Shown: piece after piece, positions 50,200-59,656 of the stretch
Layout: each line of letters begins with the position of its first letter
How positions within the stretch are numbered: the stretch's first letter is position 1
Origin: Streptomyces albireticuli
GTDB taxonomy: Bacteria; Actinomycetota; Actinomycetes; Streptomycetales; Streptomycetaceae
Direction of reading: 5' to 3'
Length of the DNA: 64,000 nt
NCBI RefSeq assembly: GCF_021228125.1
Contig: NZ_JAJQQS010000003.1
Span: 62,001-126,000, forward strand
Program-made: the position numbers and the translations under genes
The notes under the pieces: generated by a model
Database searches by the model: none
What the model was told of the DNA's origin: nothing
Seen by the model: the letters and a program-made list of their open reading frames with translations, nothing else

Positions 50200-50841
50200 A
50201 TGAAGCTGACCAAGCAGAGCCACGCGTGCGTCCGCCTGGAGAAGGACGGCCGCACGCTCGTCATCGACCCCGGCGCCTTCAGCGAGGAGGACGCCGCCCT
50301 CGGCGCGGACGCCGTGCTGGTCACCCATGAACACCCCGATCACTTCGACCTCGGCCGGCTCCGCGCCGCCCTGGACGCCGACCCGGCCGTCGAGCTGTGG
50401 ACCCTGCGCAGCGTCGCGGAACAGGTGTCCGCTGCCTTTCCCGGCCGCGTGCACACCGTCGGCGAGGGCGACACCTTCACCGCCGCCGGCTTCGACGTCC
50501 AGGTGCACGGCCAGCTGCACGCCGTGATCCACCCGGACATCCCGCGGATCACCAACGTCGGCTATCTCGTGGACGGCACCGTCTTCCACCCCGGCGACGC
50601 GCTGACCCTCCCCGGGCAGCCCGTCGACACGCTGATGGTGCCGGTCATGGCCCCGTGGAACAAGGTCGGCGAGATCATCGACTACCTGCGGGAGGTCCGG
50701 CCCCGGCGGGCGATCGACATCCACGACGCGCTGCTCACCGACCTCGCCCGGCCGGTCTACGACCGGATGCTGGGCCCGGCCGGACCGGGCGTCGGCACCG
50801 ACCACGCCCGGCTGGCGCCGGGGGAGACGGTCGAGCTCTGA
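50200..50841 (+). CDS. UlaG-like MBL-fold metallo-hydrolase
   Basis: 213-residue metallo-beta-lactamase-fold protein. It begins MKLTKQSHACVRLEKDGRTLVIDPG and has the metal motif THEHPDHFD (HxHxDH), VHGQLHAVIHPDIPRITNVGYLVDGTVFHPGDAL with further ligands, and IDIHDALLTDLARP. This resembles the L-ascorbate-6-phosphate lactonase-like group; the natural substrate is unknown. An in-frame ATG 9 bp upstream (50191) is an alternative start; neither has a good ribosome site. It is 13 bp downstream of pcaL. Confidence 0.85.
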   Translation: MKLTKQSHACVRLEKDGRTLVIDPGAFSEEDAALGADAVLVTHEHPDHFDLGRLRAALDADPAVELWTLRSVAEQVSAAFPGRVHTVGEGDTFTAAGFDVQVHGQLHAVIHPDIPRITNVGYLVDGTVFHPGDALTLPGQPVDTLMVPVMAPWNKVGEIIDYLREVRPRRAIDIHDALLTDLARPVYDRMLGPAGPGVGTDHARLAPGETVEL

Positions 50842-50870
50842 ATGTCGGACCCGGCCGTTAGGGTGGGCCC

Positions 50871-51650
50871 ATGCGCATCGCCACCTGGAACGTGAACTCG
50901 ATCACCGCACGCCTCCCGAGGCTGCTGGCCTGGCTGGAGAGCAGCGGCACCGACGTGCTGTGCGTACAGGAGACGAAGTGCGCCGAGGACGCCTTCCCCT
51001 TCGAGGCCCTGCGCGAGCTCGGTTACGAGTCGGCGGTCAACGCCACCGGCCGGTGGAACGGCGTCGCGCTGCTCTCCCGCGTCGGCCTGGACGACGTGGT
51101 CAAGGGCCTGCCCGGGGGCCCCGACTACGAGGACGGCCAGGAGCCCCGCGCGATCTCGGCCACCTGCGGCGGCGTCCGCGTCTGGTCGGTCTACGTGCCC
51201 AACGGCCGTGAGGTCGGGCACGACCACTACACCTACAAGCTCCGCTGGCTGGAGGCGCTGCGCGACGCCGTCACCGCCGACGCCGAGGGGGAGCGGCCCT
51301 TCGCCGTCCTCGGTGACTACAACATCGCCCCGACCGACGAGGACGTCTTCGACCCGGCCGTCTTCGAGGGCGCCACGCACGTCACCCCGGCCGAGCGCGC
51401 CGCCCTCGCGGCCCTGCGCGACATCGGCCTGTCCGACGTCGTGCCCCGCCCCCTGAAGTACGACCGCCCGTACACCTACTGGGACTACCGCCAGCTGTGC
51501 TTCCCGAAGAACAAGGGCATGCGCATCGACCTGGTCTACGGCAACGCCCCCTTCGCCAAGGCGAAGCGGGACGCCTTCGTGGACCGCGAGGAGCGCAAGG
51601 GCAAGGGCGCCTCGGACCACGCCCCGGTCGTCGTCGACCTGGACGTCTGA
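50871..51650 (+). CDS. xthA: Exodeoxyribonuclease III / AP endonuclease
   Basis: 259-residue EEP-fold DNA-repair nuclease. Catalytic motifs in order: MRIATWNVNSITARLPRLLAWL (Asn), DVLCVQETKCAEDAFP (metal-binding Glu), SVYVPNGREVGHDHYTYKLRWLEAL (Tyr and His), AVLGDYNIAPTDEDV (Asp/Asn), DYRQLCFPKNKGMRIDLVYG and GKGASDHAPVVVDLDV (final Asp-His). Length and order are those of XthA. It begins 29 bp after the MBL gene on the same strand. Confidence 0.96.
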   Translation: MRIATWNVNSITARLPRLLAWLESSGTDVLCVQETKCAEDAFPFEALRELGYESAVNATGRWNGVALLSRVGLDDVVKGLPGGPDYEDGQEPRAISATCGGVRVWSVYVPNGREVGHDHYTYKLRWLEALRDAVTADAEGERPFAVLGDYNIAPTDEDVFDPAVFEGATHVTPAERAALAALRDIGLSDVVPRPLKYDRPYTYWDYRQLCFPKNKGMRIDLVYGNAPFAKAKRDAFVDREERKGKGASDHAPVVVDLDV

Positions 51651-51729
51651 GCCCGGGGCGCCCCCGCCGCGCGCATACGGGCCGGCCCGCACCGGCCCGT
51701 ACCGCTCGGGCCTGCCCCGAGAGCCGTGC

Positions 51730-53571
51730 TCAGACGAGGTCGCGCAGGACGATCGAGTCGCTGAAGGCGCGCATGCCCGCGTCGTTCGGGTGCAGGTGGT
51801 CGCCACCGTCGTAGGCCGGGAGCATCCGCTCGGGGTGCGCCGGGTCGCGGATGGCGGCGTCGAAGTCGAACACGGCGTCGTACGTCCCCGCGTTCCGCCG
51901 GATGTGCGCGTTGATGGCGGTGCGGTGCGCCTCGGCCGCCTCCGTGCAGTCGTGGAACCCGCCACATGGCGCGATGGTCGCCGCGACCACCCGCATCCCG
52001 CGTTCGTGCGCCCGCGCCGCGATCGATCGCAGCTCGGCGATCACCTGCGCGGCCGTGGTCCCGGACCGGATGTCGTTGACCCCCTCGAAGACGATGACCG
52101 TGCGGGCCGACGTCTGCGCCAGCACATCCCGTTCCAGCCGGTGACCCGCGCTGACACCGCTCATGATGGTGCTCGTCCCGTTGCCCGGGTAGCGGTCGGT
52201 CACCACCCGGTTCCCGGAGATCCCGTGGTTGAGCACCCCGAACCGGGGCACCTCGCGCTGCCCGCGCAGCCGCCGTGCCAGCAGGTCCGGCCAGCGCCCG
52301 TTGGCCCCCGGCGTGGAGCGCTCGCCGTCCGTGATCGAGTCGCCGAGCGTCACCACGGAGCCCGGGCCGCCGGTGACGTCCACGCCCGTCAGCAGCGGCC
52401 AGCGGTCGAGCGTCCCGGTGTACGCGGCGGCGCCCCGCTCGGCCGTGCGGTCACCGCCGCCGTCGGCCGTCAGATAGGACACCTGGGCGGTGTAGCTGTG
52501 CACGGGCACCGCCTTCACGGTCCCCGGCAGATGGATGCTCACCAGCAGATTGGCGTCCTCCGGCACCCGGAACCCCAGCGGATCGCTGAACATCTGGGCA
52601 CCCGCCGGGATGTCCGTACCCGCCCCGCCGCCGAAGGTCAGCGCCCTGGGCCGGCCGGCCGCCGCCGCGCCCTTGCCCTGGACGGCCACCGTGGCGTGTC
52701 CGATCCTGACCGGGCGCTGCGCGAAGGTGTTCTCGAACCGGAGCCTGGCCACCGGGCCGCCCACGCTGCTGTGCACCACGAGCCGCAGCGTCCGGTCGGT
52801 CCAGGCCACCGCCGCGTAACCCGAAGGGGACGCCGCCCAGCTTCCGGTCCACCCGTACGTGGGACCCCGCAGCCCCATCGAGAACACGTGCAGATCGGTG
52901 TCCGGCCCCGGGTCGGCCGGCAGCGTCACCGCCGCCACCTCCCGGCCGGGCGCGACCGGCACGGTCACCGCGTAGAGCCGGGTGGTCTCCGCGCGCGGCC
53001 CGCCGGGGGTGCGCAGCCGGGGCAGGCCGACGGCCTTCGTCGTCAGCGGCCCGCGCCGCCAGTCCGGGGCGGTCAGCCGGTACGTGGCCCGGGAGCCGTC
53101 GCGGTAGTGGACGACGCCGGTGCCGGTGACGTCCGGGCCCGGCGCGCCCCTGGTGCTCCCGGCGACGAGGAAGGAGAGGGCCTCGCCGCGGCCGGTGAGC
53201 CGCACCGTCTGCCCGGCCGCCCGGACGTTGTCGGGGCGGCCCGGCGCCGGGCGCGGCCAGGTCAGCCGGGTCCGGTCGATGGTCAGCGTCCGGCCCGGGG
53301 TCCAGCCCGCGGCCGCGAGGTCCTGGGCGGACAGGGAGTTGCCCGCCCCGTCGAAGTCGCCCTCGCCGGGGCGGGCGTCGTCGCCGGCCGCCGCGTTGTC
53401 GAAGAGCCGCTCCAGGGGGAGCGGCTCTCTGCCGGGGTCCGGCGGCGCGGCGAGCGCCGGGGTGGTCGAGGCGATCACGGCGCATGCCGCGCCCGCCGCG
53501 ACGGCACCGGCCACCGTCCACCGTCTGTGCCGTCCGTGAGGTCTGCCGCCGAGCTGCGTTCTCAGGAGCAT
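51730..53571 (-). CDS. Secreted SGNH/GDSL-family hydrolase
   Basis: 613-residue exported esterase-like enzyme. The signal peptide runs through GAVAAGAACAVIASTTPALAA. A beta-rich N-terminal half of about 370 residues is followed by the SGNH catalytic domain: block I VVTLGDSITDGERS (Ser), block II LNHGISGNRVV (Gly/Asn), block III VIVFEGVNDIRSG, block V DGGDHLHPNDAGM (Asp-His). Substrate unknown; polysaccharide deacetylation or lipid hydrolysis are options. GGAGG sits 10 nt before the ATG at 53571 but only 1 nt before another in-frame ATG at 53580, so the inner start is preferred. Confidence 0.92.
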   Translation of the reverse strand: MLLRTQLGGRPHGRHRRWTVAGAVAAGAACAVIASTTPALAAPPDPGREPLPLERLFDNAAAGDDARPGEGDFDGAGNSLSAQDLAAAGWTPGRTLTIDRTRLTWPRPAPGRPDNVRAAGQTVRLTGRGEALSFLVAGSTRGAPGPDVTGTGVVHYRDGSRATYRLTAPDWRRGPLTTKAVGLPRLRTPGGPRAETTRLYAVTVPVAPGREVAAVTLPADPGPDTDLHVFSMGLRGPTYGWTGSWAASPSGYAAVAWTDRTLRLVVHSSVGGPVARLRFENTFAQRPVRIGHATVAVQGKGAAAAGRPRALTFGGGAGTDIPAGAQMFSDPLGFRVPEDANLLVSIHLPGTVKAVPVHSYTAQVSYLTADGGGDRTAERGAAAYTGTLDRWPLLTGVDVTGGPGSVVTLGDSITDGERSTPGANGRWPDLLARRLRGQREVPRFGVLNHGISGNRVVTDRYPGNGTSTIMSGVSAGHRLERDVLAQTSARTVIVFEGVNDIRSGTTAAQVIAELRSIAARAHERGMRVVAATIAPCGGFHDCTEAAEAHRTAINAHIRRNAGTYDAVFDFDAAIRDPAHPERMLPAYDGGDHLHPNDAGMRAFSDSIVLRDLV

Positions 53572-53719
53572 GTGTCTCATGCCTCCCAGCCTTCCCCGCT
53601 GCGAATGTGGCGGGATGAAGCTAGGGAGACGTCAGGGCAACGTCAAGGAGGCCATCCGGTCACGCCGGGCGCCGCGCGCCTGTGGTGGGGCCATCCGTGT
53701 CGGTGCGATCCTGGCCGGT

Positions 53720-54160
53720 ATGAACATTCCCTTCTTGGACAGTTGGCGCAAGCGGCACGGCCCTGCGCACGGGGTGGCGCTGGCGGACGGGGCCGACAGG
53801 GACCCGGAGGGGCTGGCCGAGCTGCTCTCGGAGTGCGAACTGCTGCGTGACCAGGCACAGTCGGCTGGGGTCGCGCTCGACGACACACCGGCGTCCCTGG
53901 AGGCCCTCGACCAGCTCCAGCCCCGCTGGCGGGAGGACCCCGAGCTGCTGCCCTGGCTCGGCAACGACGCGGGCCTGTACCTGGGCACGGTCGTGATCCG
54001 TACGGTCGCGGGCGCGGGCTGGTGGATCTGGCCCAACGGCCAGCCGGTGGTGCGGCTCGCCAACGGGCGGGAGATCGACGTGGTCGAGGCCGGGCAGGCA
54101 TGGGCGGCCGACGGGGCGCCGGAGCTCTCCCAGCTGTACGCGGAGCTCGCGGAGAGCTGA
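53720..54160 (+). CDS. DUF6278 protein
   Basis: 146-residue cytosolic protein conserved in Streptomyces. It starts MNIPFLDSWRKRHGPAHG and has ELLSECELLRDQAQSAGVALDDTPASLEALDQLQPRWREDPELLPWLGNDAGLYLGTVVIRTVAGAGWWIWPNGQPVVRLANGREIDVVEAGQAWA, which I recognise as DUF6278. The PWLGNDAGLYLGTVIV type core is reminiscent of small SMI1/immunity-like or secretion-associated domains, but no function is known. The ATG at 53720 gives the family N-terminus. It stands alone between the SGNH hydrolase (divergent) and the GntR gene (convergent). Confidence 0.78.
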   Translation: MNIPFLDSWRKRHGPAHGVALADGADRDPEGLAELLSECELLRDQAQSAGVALDDTPASLEALDQLQPRWREDPELLPWLGNDAGLYLGTVVIRTVAGAGWWIWPNGQPVVRLANGREIDVVEAGQAWAADGAPELSQLYAELAES

Positions 54161-54289
54161 ACCCGGGACGGGGAGCGGGGGACGGGAGGGGCGGGGAGAG
54201 GCACGGGCAGGCACGAGGGTGGCAAGGGGAAGGGGCAGGGGGAGACGGGGGAGAGGCGCGGGACGCGCGGGGCAGGGGAGCCCGGCGGG

Positions 54290-55036
54290 TCAGCTGGTGA
54301 AGGGGATGTCGTACTCCAGCCGCCAGCGGTCGGCCCGTACGACGATGTCGGAGGTCTCCACCGCCCGGCCGTCGCCGTCGAAGTGGGTGCGCTCCACGAC
54401 CGTGACGCACTGCCCCGCCGCGCAGCCGAGCGCCTCGGCCTCCGGTGTGGTCGCCGGCCGCGAGCCGACCAGCTCCTGCGCCCGGACGACCCGGATGCCG
54501 ATGGCCGCCAGCCGCCCGCGCACCCCGCGCCTGGCGTAGGGCCCGCGCTCCGGAAGGACGACGTCCGTGCCCTCGGTGATGGCCAGCGGTTCCCAGCTGG
54601 TGGCGAGCTGGACGGGATGGCGGTTGGCCAGGTACTCGTACTGGGTGCAGAGCACCCGCTCGCCCGGGCCGATCCGCAGCCGGTCGGCGATCCGCTCCGG
54701 GACGCAGATCTCGCTGGAGGACGCCTCCCACGTCAGCGCCGTGTCCCGGGCCGTCATCCGGGCGGCGAAGGGGGAGTCGACCGCACCCGTGGAGCGCAGC
54801 AGGCTGCCCAGCGGCACCCGGTCGGTGACGAACACCCCTCGCCCGAACTGGCCTTCCGCGTATCCCGCGGCCTTCAGGACGCGCACCGCGCGGTCCACGG
54901 TCTGGTCGCTGGCCGCGTAGGCGCGCTTCAGCTCCGACCGGGAGGGGATGCGGTCCCCCACGGCGAGCCCGCCCTCGTCGATGCGGCGGCGCAGATCGTC
55001 CGCGATGCGCTGGTAGACGGGCCTGCTGTCGCCCAC
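54290..55036 (-). CDS. GntR-family regulator with UTRA domain
   Basis: 248 residues. The GntR winged helix is at about 5-70 (RPVYQRIADDLRRRIDEGGLAVGDRIPSRSELKRAYAASDQTVDRAVRVLKAAGYAEGQFGRGVFV). The UTRA domain is at 95-245 (GERVLCTQYEYLANRHPVQLATSWEPLAI, then GQCVTVVERTHFDGDGRAVETSDIVVRADRWRLEYDIPF). The GTG at 55036 follows GGAAGGAG. It is divergent from the amino-acid ABC operon, and an inverted repeat with GTAC arms lies between them, so it may regulate that operon as well as itself. Confidence 0.9.
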   Translation of the reverse strand: MGDSRPVYQRIADDLRRRIDEGGLAVGDRIPSRSELKRAYAASDQTVDRAVRVLKAAGYAEGQFGRGVFVTDRVPLGSLLRSTGAVDSPFAARMTARDTALTWEASSSEICVPERIADRLRIGPGERVLCTQYEYLANRHPVQLATSWEPLAITEGTDVVLPERGPYARRGVRGRLAAIGIRVVRAQELVGSRPATTPEAEALGCAAGQCVTVVERTHFDGDGRAVETSDIVVRADRWRLEYDIPFTS

Positions 55037-55078
55037 CCCGGCTCCTTCCCCCGAGCTCCCCGGTTCGACCCCCACAGG

Positions 55079-55109
55079 CTAGGTACCCAGGCCGGGTCTG
55101 TGTACCTAG
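55079..55109. promoter_or_regulatory. Inverted repeat between the GntR/UTRA gene and the gluA-type operon
   Basis: Perfect 8-bp arms CTAGGTAC (55079-55086) and GTACCTAG (55102-55109) separated by 15 bp, 43 bp upstream of the regulator start. This is a plausible operator for the GntR protein. The adjoining CCCCTATATAAGCG (about 55138-55151) may supply a -10 for the ABC operon. Confidence 0.55.
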
Positions 55110-55241
55110 GGCAAATGGAGGGGAATGTACAGCGAATGCCCCTATATAAGCGTGTCACCGGCGAAGTCCCCCATTGGGCCGATAGTTTGCGCCGACAGCA
55201 GGCGTCGACCGCGAGAGCGCTGAGAGTGGGTTGGGCTGGGT

Positions 55242-55985
55242 ATGGCCGTCGATCCCCTGATCGAACTGCGTGATGTCAATAAGCACTACGGAAAGCTGCA
55301 TGTCCTCCAGGACATCGACCTGACCGTCGGCCGCGGGGAAGTCGTGGTGGTCATCGGCCCCTCGGGCTCCGGGAAGTCCACCCTGTGCCGGGCCATCAAC
55401 CGGCTCGAACCCGTGGAGTCGGGGACCATCACCCTCGACGGGCAGCCGCTGCCGGAGGAGGGCAAGGCGCTGGCCCGGCTGCGGGCCGAGGTGGGCATGG
55501 TCTTCCAGTCCTTCAACCTCTTCGCCCACAAGACCGTGCTGGCCAATGTCTCGCTGGGGCAGATCAAGGTCCGCAAGCGCGGCCGGGAGGAGGCCGACAA
55601 GCGCTCGCGGGAACTCCTCGAACGGGTGGGTCTCCTCGCCCACGCGGAGAAGTATCCGGCGCAGTTGTCGGGTGGTCAGCAGCAGCGGGTGGCGATCGCG
55701 CGGGCGCTGGCCATGGATCCGAAGGTGATGCTGTTCGACGAGCCGACGTCGGCGCTGGACCCGGAGATGATCAATGAGGTGCTGGAGGTCATGCAGCAGC
55801 TCGCCCGGGACGGCATGACGATGGTCGTGGTCACCCATGAGATGGGCTTCGCGCGCTCCGCCGCGAACCGGGTGGTCTTCATGGCGGACGGCCGCATCGT
55901 CGAGGACCGCCCTCCCGAGGAGTTCTTCACCGCTCCCGAGAGCGACCGCGCCAAGGACTTCCTCTCCAAGATCCTCAAGCACTGA
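55242..55985 (+). CDS. gluA: Glutamate/amino-acid ABC transporter ATP-binding protein
   Basis: 247-residue polar-amino-acid importer ATPase. Walker [11 protein letters not shown]-loop [13 protein letters not shown], signature [15 protein letters not shown], Walker [17 protein letters not shown]-loop [11 protein letters not shown]. These match GluA/GlnQ closely. First gene of a four-gene operon with the binding protein and two permeases. The specific amino acid is inferred from similarity to GluABCD of Corynebacterium. Confidence 0.94.
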   Translation: MAVDPLIELRDVNKHYGKLHVLQDIDLTVGRGEVVVVIGPSGSGKSTLCRAINRLEPVESGTITLDGQPLPEEGKALARLRAEVGMVFQSFNLFAHKTVLANVSLGQIKVRKRGREEADKRSRELLERVGLLAHAEKYPAQLSGGQQQRVAIARALAMDPKVMLFDEPTSALDPEMINEVLEVMQQLARDGMTMVVVTHEMGFARSAANRVVFMADGRIVEDRPPEEFFTAPESDRAKDFLSKILKH

Positions 55986-56002
55986 GCGGGGTGACTGCGC
56001 AG

Positions 56003-56995
56003 ATGAGGCGGACCGATCCCTTCCGCACCCTCCGGCCGCGCCGCGCCCCCGGAGCCCCGGGGGGCACGCGCGGTGCCGGCCCCCGCCGCGCCCACCGCCG
56101 TGCCGCCGTCCTGGCCCTGGCCGGCCTCGCCCTGCTCGCCGCCGCCTGCGGCCGGGCGGGCAGCCCGCCCGTCAAGGGCCCCCAGCCCGATCAGCTGCCC
56201 GTCTACCGGGTCGCCACCGGCTTCGAGCTGACCGATTCCCCCACCTGGCGGGCGGCCAAGAGCCGGGGCCACCTCGTCGTAGGCGCCAAGGAGGACCAGC
56301 CCTACCTCGGCGAGAAGGACCCCGCCAGCGGCGTCTACTCCGGCTTCGACATCGAGATCGCCCGGATGATGTCCGCCTCCCTCGGCTTCGCCCCCAAGAC
56401 CATCGCCTTCCGCACCATCGCCTCGGCCAACCGCGAGACCGCCCTCCAGAACGGCCAGATCGACTACTACGTCGGCACCTACACCATCAACGACCTCCGC
56501 AAGCGGCAGGTCGGCTTCGCCGGCCCCTACTACATCGCCGGTCAGTCCCTGCTCGTCCGTACCGACGAGACGGACATCAACGGCCCCCAGGACCTGGCCG
56601 GCAAGAAGGTCTGCTCCGCGGCCGGCTCCACCCCGCTCCAGCGCATCCAGCGCGACTACCCCAAGGCGATCGCCGTCGCCTACGACACGTACTCCATCTG
56701 TGTGGACAACCTCCTCAGCTTCCAGGTGGACGCCGTCACCACCGACGACACCATCCTCATGGGCTTCGCCGCCAAGGCGCCGGACGAGCTGAGGATCGCC
56801 GGAAAGCCCTTCTCCAAGGAGCCCTACGGCATCGGCGTCCCCCGCGGCGACACCGCCCTGCGCTTCGCCCTCGACGACGCCGTCGAGGCGCACGAGAAGA
56901 ACGGCGACTGGAAGAAGGCCTACGACGCCACCCTCGGCCTGTCCGGGGTGCCCGCGCCCCAGCCGCCGCCCGTCGACCGCTACCCGGCCAGCTGA
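56003..56995 (+). CDS. gluB: Glutamate-type ABC transporter substrate-binding lipoprotein
   Basis: 330 residues. A long basic N-terminus (about 35 residues) precedes the signal helix LALAGLALLAAAC with lipobox Cys49. The family-3 binding domain follows: HLVVGAKEDQPYLGEKDPASGVYSGFDIEIARMMSASLGF, NRETALQNGQIDYYVGTYTINDLRKRQVGFAGPYYIAGQSLLV, PYGIGVPRGDTALRFALDDAVEAHEKNGDW. GGTGA 8 nt before the ATG favours 56003; a GTG at 55991 is the alternative. 17 bp after gluA. Confidence 0.93.
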   Translation: MRRTDPFRTLRPRRAPGAPGGTRGAGPRRAHRRAAVLALAGLALLAAACGRAGSPPVKGPQPDQLPVYRVATGFELTDSPTWRAAKSRGHLVVGAKEDQPYLGEKDPASGVYSGFDIEIARMMSASLGFAPKTIAFRTIASANRETALQNGQIDYYVGTYTINDLRKRQVGFAGPYYIAGQSLLVRTDETDINGPQDLAGKKVCSAAGSTPLQRIQRDYPKAIAVAYDTYSICVDNLLSFQVDAVTTDDTILMGFAAKAPDELRIAGKPFSKEPYGIGVPRGDTALRFALDDAVEAHEKNGDWKKAYDATLGLSGVPAPQPPPVDRYPAS

Positions 56996-57003
56996 GGTCC
57001 CTC

Positions 57004-57648
57004 GTGAACGTACTCACCGACAATTTCTCCCTGTACGGCAAGGGGCTGCTCGGCACCGTCGAACTCACCGTCTACGCCTCGCTGCTGGCGCTCGTCGTCG
57101 GCTTCCTCATGGCCTCCTTCCGGGTCGCCCCGGTCGGCTCGCTGCGCGTCTTCGGCACGGTGTGGGTGACGGTGCTGCGGAACACCCCGCTCACCCTGCT
57201 GTTCTTCGCCGTCCTGCTGGGTCTGCCGCGCTTCGGCGTGGTGCTGCCCTTCCAGCTCTTCGCCGTCCTCGCCCTCGGCTGCTACACCTCGGCGTTCATC
57301 TGCGAGGCGGTCCGCTCCGGCATCAACACCGTGCCCACCGGCCAGGGCGAGGCGGCCCGCAGCCTCGGCATGACCTTCGGCCAGACGCTGGGCGCCATCG
57401 TCCTGCCGCAGGCGTTCCGCTCCGTGATCCCGCCGGTCGGCTCCACGCTGATCGCGCTCGCCAAGAACTCGGCGATCGCCGGGTCGTTCAGCGTCACCGA
57501 GCTCCTCGGCACCTACAAGACCCTCAACGAGCTGGGCTACAGCATCATCTGGACCTTCATCTGGATCGCCGTCGGCTATCTGATCGTGACCCTGACCATC
57601 AGCGCGGTCTTCAACGTGCTGGAGAAGCGCTGGGGAGTGCCCCGGTGA
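57004..57648 (+). CDS. gluC: Glutamate-type ABC transporter permease
   Basis: 214-residue HisM/GlnP-type permease with about five helices. The family loop RNTPLTLLFFAVLLGLP and the EAA motif EAVRSGINTVPTGQGEAARSLGMTFGQTLGAIVLPQAFRSVIPP are clear, as is ALAKNSAIAGSFSVTELLG. The GTG start lies 8 bp after the gluB stop, and the gene is 22 bp from gluD. Confidence 0.94.
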   Translation: MNVLTDNFSLYGKGLLGTVELTVYASLLALVVGFLMASFRVAPVGSLRVFGTVWVTVLRNTPLTLLFFAVLLGLPRFGVVLPFQLFAVLALGCYTSAFICEAVRSGINTVPTGQGEAARSLGMTFGQTLGAIVLPQAFRSVIPPVGSTLIALAKNSAIAGSFSVTELLGTYKTLNELGYSIIWTFIWIAVGYLIVTLTISAVFNVLEKRWGVPR

Positions 57649-57670
57649 GCGAACGCGGCGAGGAGGCGGC

Positions 57671-58531
57671 ATGAGTGACACCGCGCTGTACGACATCCCC
57701 GGCCCGCTGGCGCGGCGCCGGCACCGCCTCTACGGGCTCGTCTCGACGGTGGTGATCCTCGGCCTCGTCGCCTGGGTGGTCTACCTGCTCTTCGACACCC
57801 ACCAGTTCACGGCCGAGAAGTGGCGCCCCTTCACCTACGTGGGCATCCAGGAGCTGCTGCTGCGCGGCCTCGGCAACACCCTCAAGGCCTTCGCGTACGC
57901 CGCGGTGCTCTCGCTCGTCCTCGGCGGCGTGCTCGCCACGGGCAGGCTCTCCGCGCACCGGCCGGTGCGCTGGCTGGCCACGCTGCTGGTGGAGTTCTTC
58001 CGGGCCATGCCGGTGCTGGTCATGATCTTCTTCGTGTTCGTGGCGCTCAAGGTGCAGCCGATGCCCGCCCTGGTCACCGGCCTGACGCTGTACAACGGCT
58101 CGGTGCTCGCGGAGGTCTTCCGTACGGGCGTGAACTCCGTCGAGCGCGGGCAGCGGGAGGCGGCGTACTCCCTGGGCATGCGCAAGACACAGGTAATGAC
58201 CTACGTCCTGGTGCCGCAGGCGCTGCGCGCGATGCTGCCGACGATCATCAGCCAGCTGGTGGTGGCCCTGAAGGACACCTCCCTCGGCTTCCTGATCACC
58301 TACGAGGAGTTCCTGCACGCGGGCAAGCTGATCGCCAGCAACCTCGACTACGGGCTGCCGTTCATCCCCGTCGTCATGATCATCTCGCCGATCTACATCG
58401 GGATGTGCATGATCCTGTCGTGGCTGGCCACCTTCGCCGCCCGGCGCCAGCGCCGCAGCCCCAAGACGGAGGCCGTGGAGGTCGCCGCCGCCGAGCCGGG
58501 AACCCTGCTGCCGGGCGCGGGAACGCACTGA
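57671..58531 (+). CDS. gluD: Glutamate-type ABC transporter permease
   Basis: 286-residue partner permease. The N-terminal helix is VSTVVILGLVAWVVYLLF. Family motifs are VEFFRAMPVLVMIFFVFVALK and EVFRTGVNSVERGQREAAYSLGMRKTQVMTYVLVPQALRAMLPTIISQLVVALKDTSLGFLITYEEFL. It is longer than gluC owing to N- and C-terminal tails, as in GluD proteins. GAGGAGG precedes the ATG. Last gene of the operon. Confidence 0.94.
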   Translation: MSDTALYDIPGPLARRRHRLYGLVSTVVILGLVAWVVYLLFDTHQFTAEKWRPFTYVGIQELLLRGLGNTLKAFAYAAVLSLVLGGVLATGRLSAHRPVRWLATLLVEFFRAMPVLVMIFFVFVALKVQPMPALVTGLTLYNGSVLAEVFRTGVNSVERGQREAAYSLGMRKTQVMTYVLVPQALRAMLPTIISQLVVALKDTSLGFLITYEEFLHAGKLIASNLDYGLPFIPVVMIISPIYIGMCMILSWLATFAARRQRRSPKTEAVEVAAAEPGTLLPGAGTH

Positions 58532-58597
58532 GAAAGGGCCCTCTGGGAATTCCGCATTCGTCCGATCATGGGTGAAGTCCATTGCTAGCGTGGGGAC

Positions 58598-59614
58598 ATG
58601 GATTTCCGTCACCTTGGCCGCAGCGGATTGATCGTCAGCCGGATCGCCTACGGGAACTGGCTGACCCGGAGCTCATCGAGAAGTGAGGAGACGGAGACCG
58701 CCCTGGTGCGTGCCGCGCTCGACGCGGGAATCACCACCTTCGACACCGCGGACGTCTACGCGGACACTCAGGCGGAAGAATCCCTCGGCCGGGCGCTGAA
58801 GGGCGAGCGCCGGGAGGGCCTGGAGATCTGCACCAAGGTCTTCGCGCCGACCGGGCCCGGCCGCAACGACATGGGGCTCTCGCGGAAGCACATACGCGAG
58901 TCGATCGAGGGGTCCCTGCGGCGGCTGGGCACCGACCACGTGGATCTCTACCAGGCCCACCGCTTCGACCCCTCCACCCCGCTGGAGGAGACCATGGAGG
59001 CGTTCGCCGACCTCGTCCACGCGGGCAAGACGCACTACATCGGCGTCTCCGAGTGGACCGCGGACCAGATCCGGCGCGGCCACGCCCTCGCCCGTGAGCT
59101 GCGGATCCCGCTGGTCTCCAACCAGCCGCAGTACTCCGCCCTGTGGCGGGTGCCCGAGGCCGAGGTGATGCCGGTCTGCGAGGAGCTCGGGATGTCCCAG
59201 ATGGTCTGGTCGCCGCTGGCCCAGGGCGTCCTGACCGGCAAATACCAGCCGGGCGGCGAGTTGCCCGCGGACTCCCGGGCCACGGACTCCAACGACGGCT
59301 CGCCGGTACTGGCCGAATGGCTGAACGACGACGTCCTGGGCCGGGTGCGGCGCCTGCGGCCGGTCGCCGACGGCCTGGGCCTGACCCTCGCCCAGCTCTC
59401 CCTGGCCTGGGTCCTCCAGCACCCCAACGTGGCGGCGGCCGTGATCGGCGCCTCCCGCCCCGAGCAGATCACCGCCAACGCCGAGGCGGCCGGCGTCCGG
59501 CTGGACGAGGCGACCATGGCCGCGATCGACGACGCCCTCGCGCCGGTGGCGAGCCGCGACCCCGCCGTCACGGCCGACAGCGGCCCGGCGGACCCCGGCT
59601 GGCGCCTCGCCTGA
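58598..59614 (+). CDS. Aldo/keto reductase, Shaker beta-subunit-like
   Basis: 338-residue NADPH-dependent TIM-barrel oxidoreductase. It starts MDFRHLGRSGLIVSRIAYGNWL. The catalytic tetrad is visible as FDTADVYADTQAEESLG (Asp and Tyr), CTKVF (Lys) and YQAHRFD (His). YIGVSEWTADQI, SNQPQYS and VWSPLAQGVLTGKY follow, and the cofactor end is IGASRPEQITANAEA. Streptomyces homologues act on small aldehydes. Its physiological substrate is unknown. Single gene, ended by the terminator at 59657. Confidence 0.93.
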   Translation: MDFRHLGRSGLIVSRIAYGNWLTRSSSRSEETETALVRAALDAGITTFDTADVYADTQAEESLGRALKGERREGLEICTKVFAPTGPGRNDMGLSRKHIRESIEGSLRRLGTDHVDLYQAHRFDPSTPLEETMEAFADLVHAGKTHYIGVSEWTADQIRRGHALARELRIPLVSNQPQYSALWRVPEAEVMPVCEELGMSQMVWSPLAQGVLTGKYQPGGELPADSRATDSNDGSPVLAEWLNDDVLGRVRRLRPVADGLGLTLAQLSLAWVLQHPNVAAAVIGASRPEQITANAEAAGVRLDEATMAAIDDALAPVASRDPAVTADSGPADPGWRLA

Positions 59615-59656
59615 TCCCGCCGGGACCCGAAAGGGCGAGAAAGGCAGGAGAAAAGA

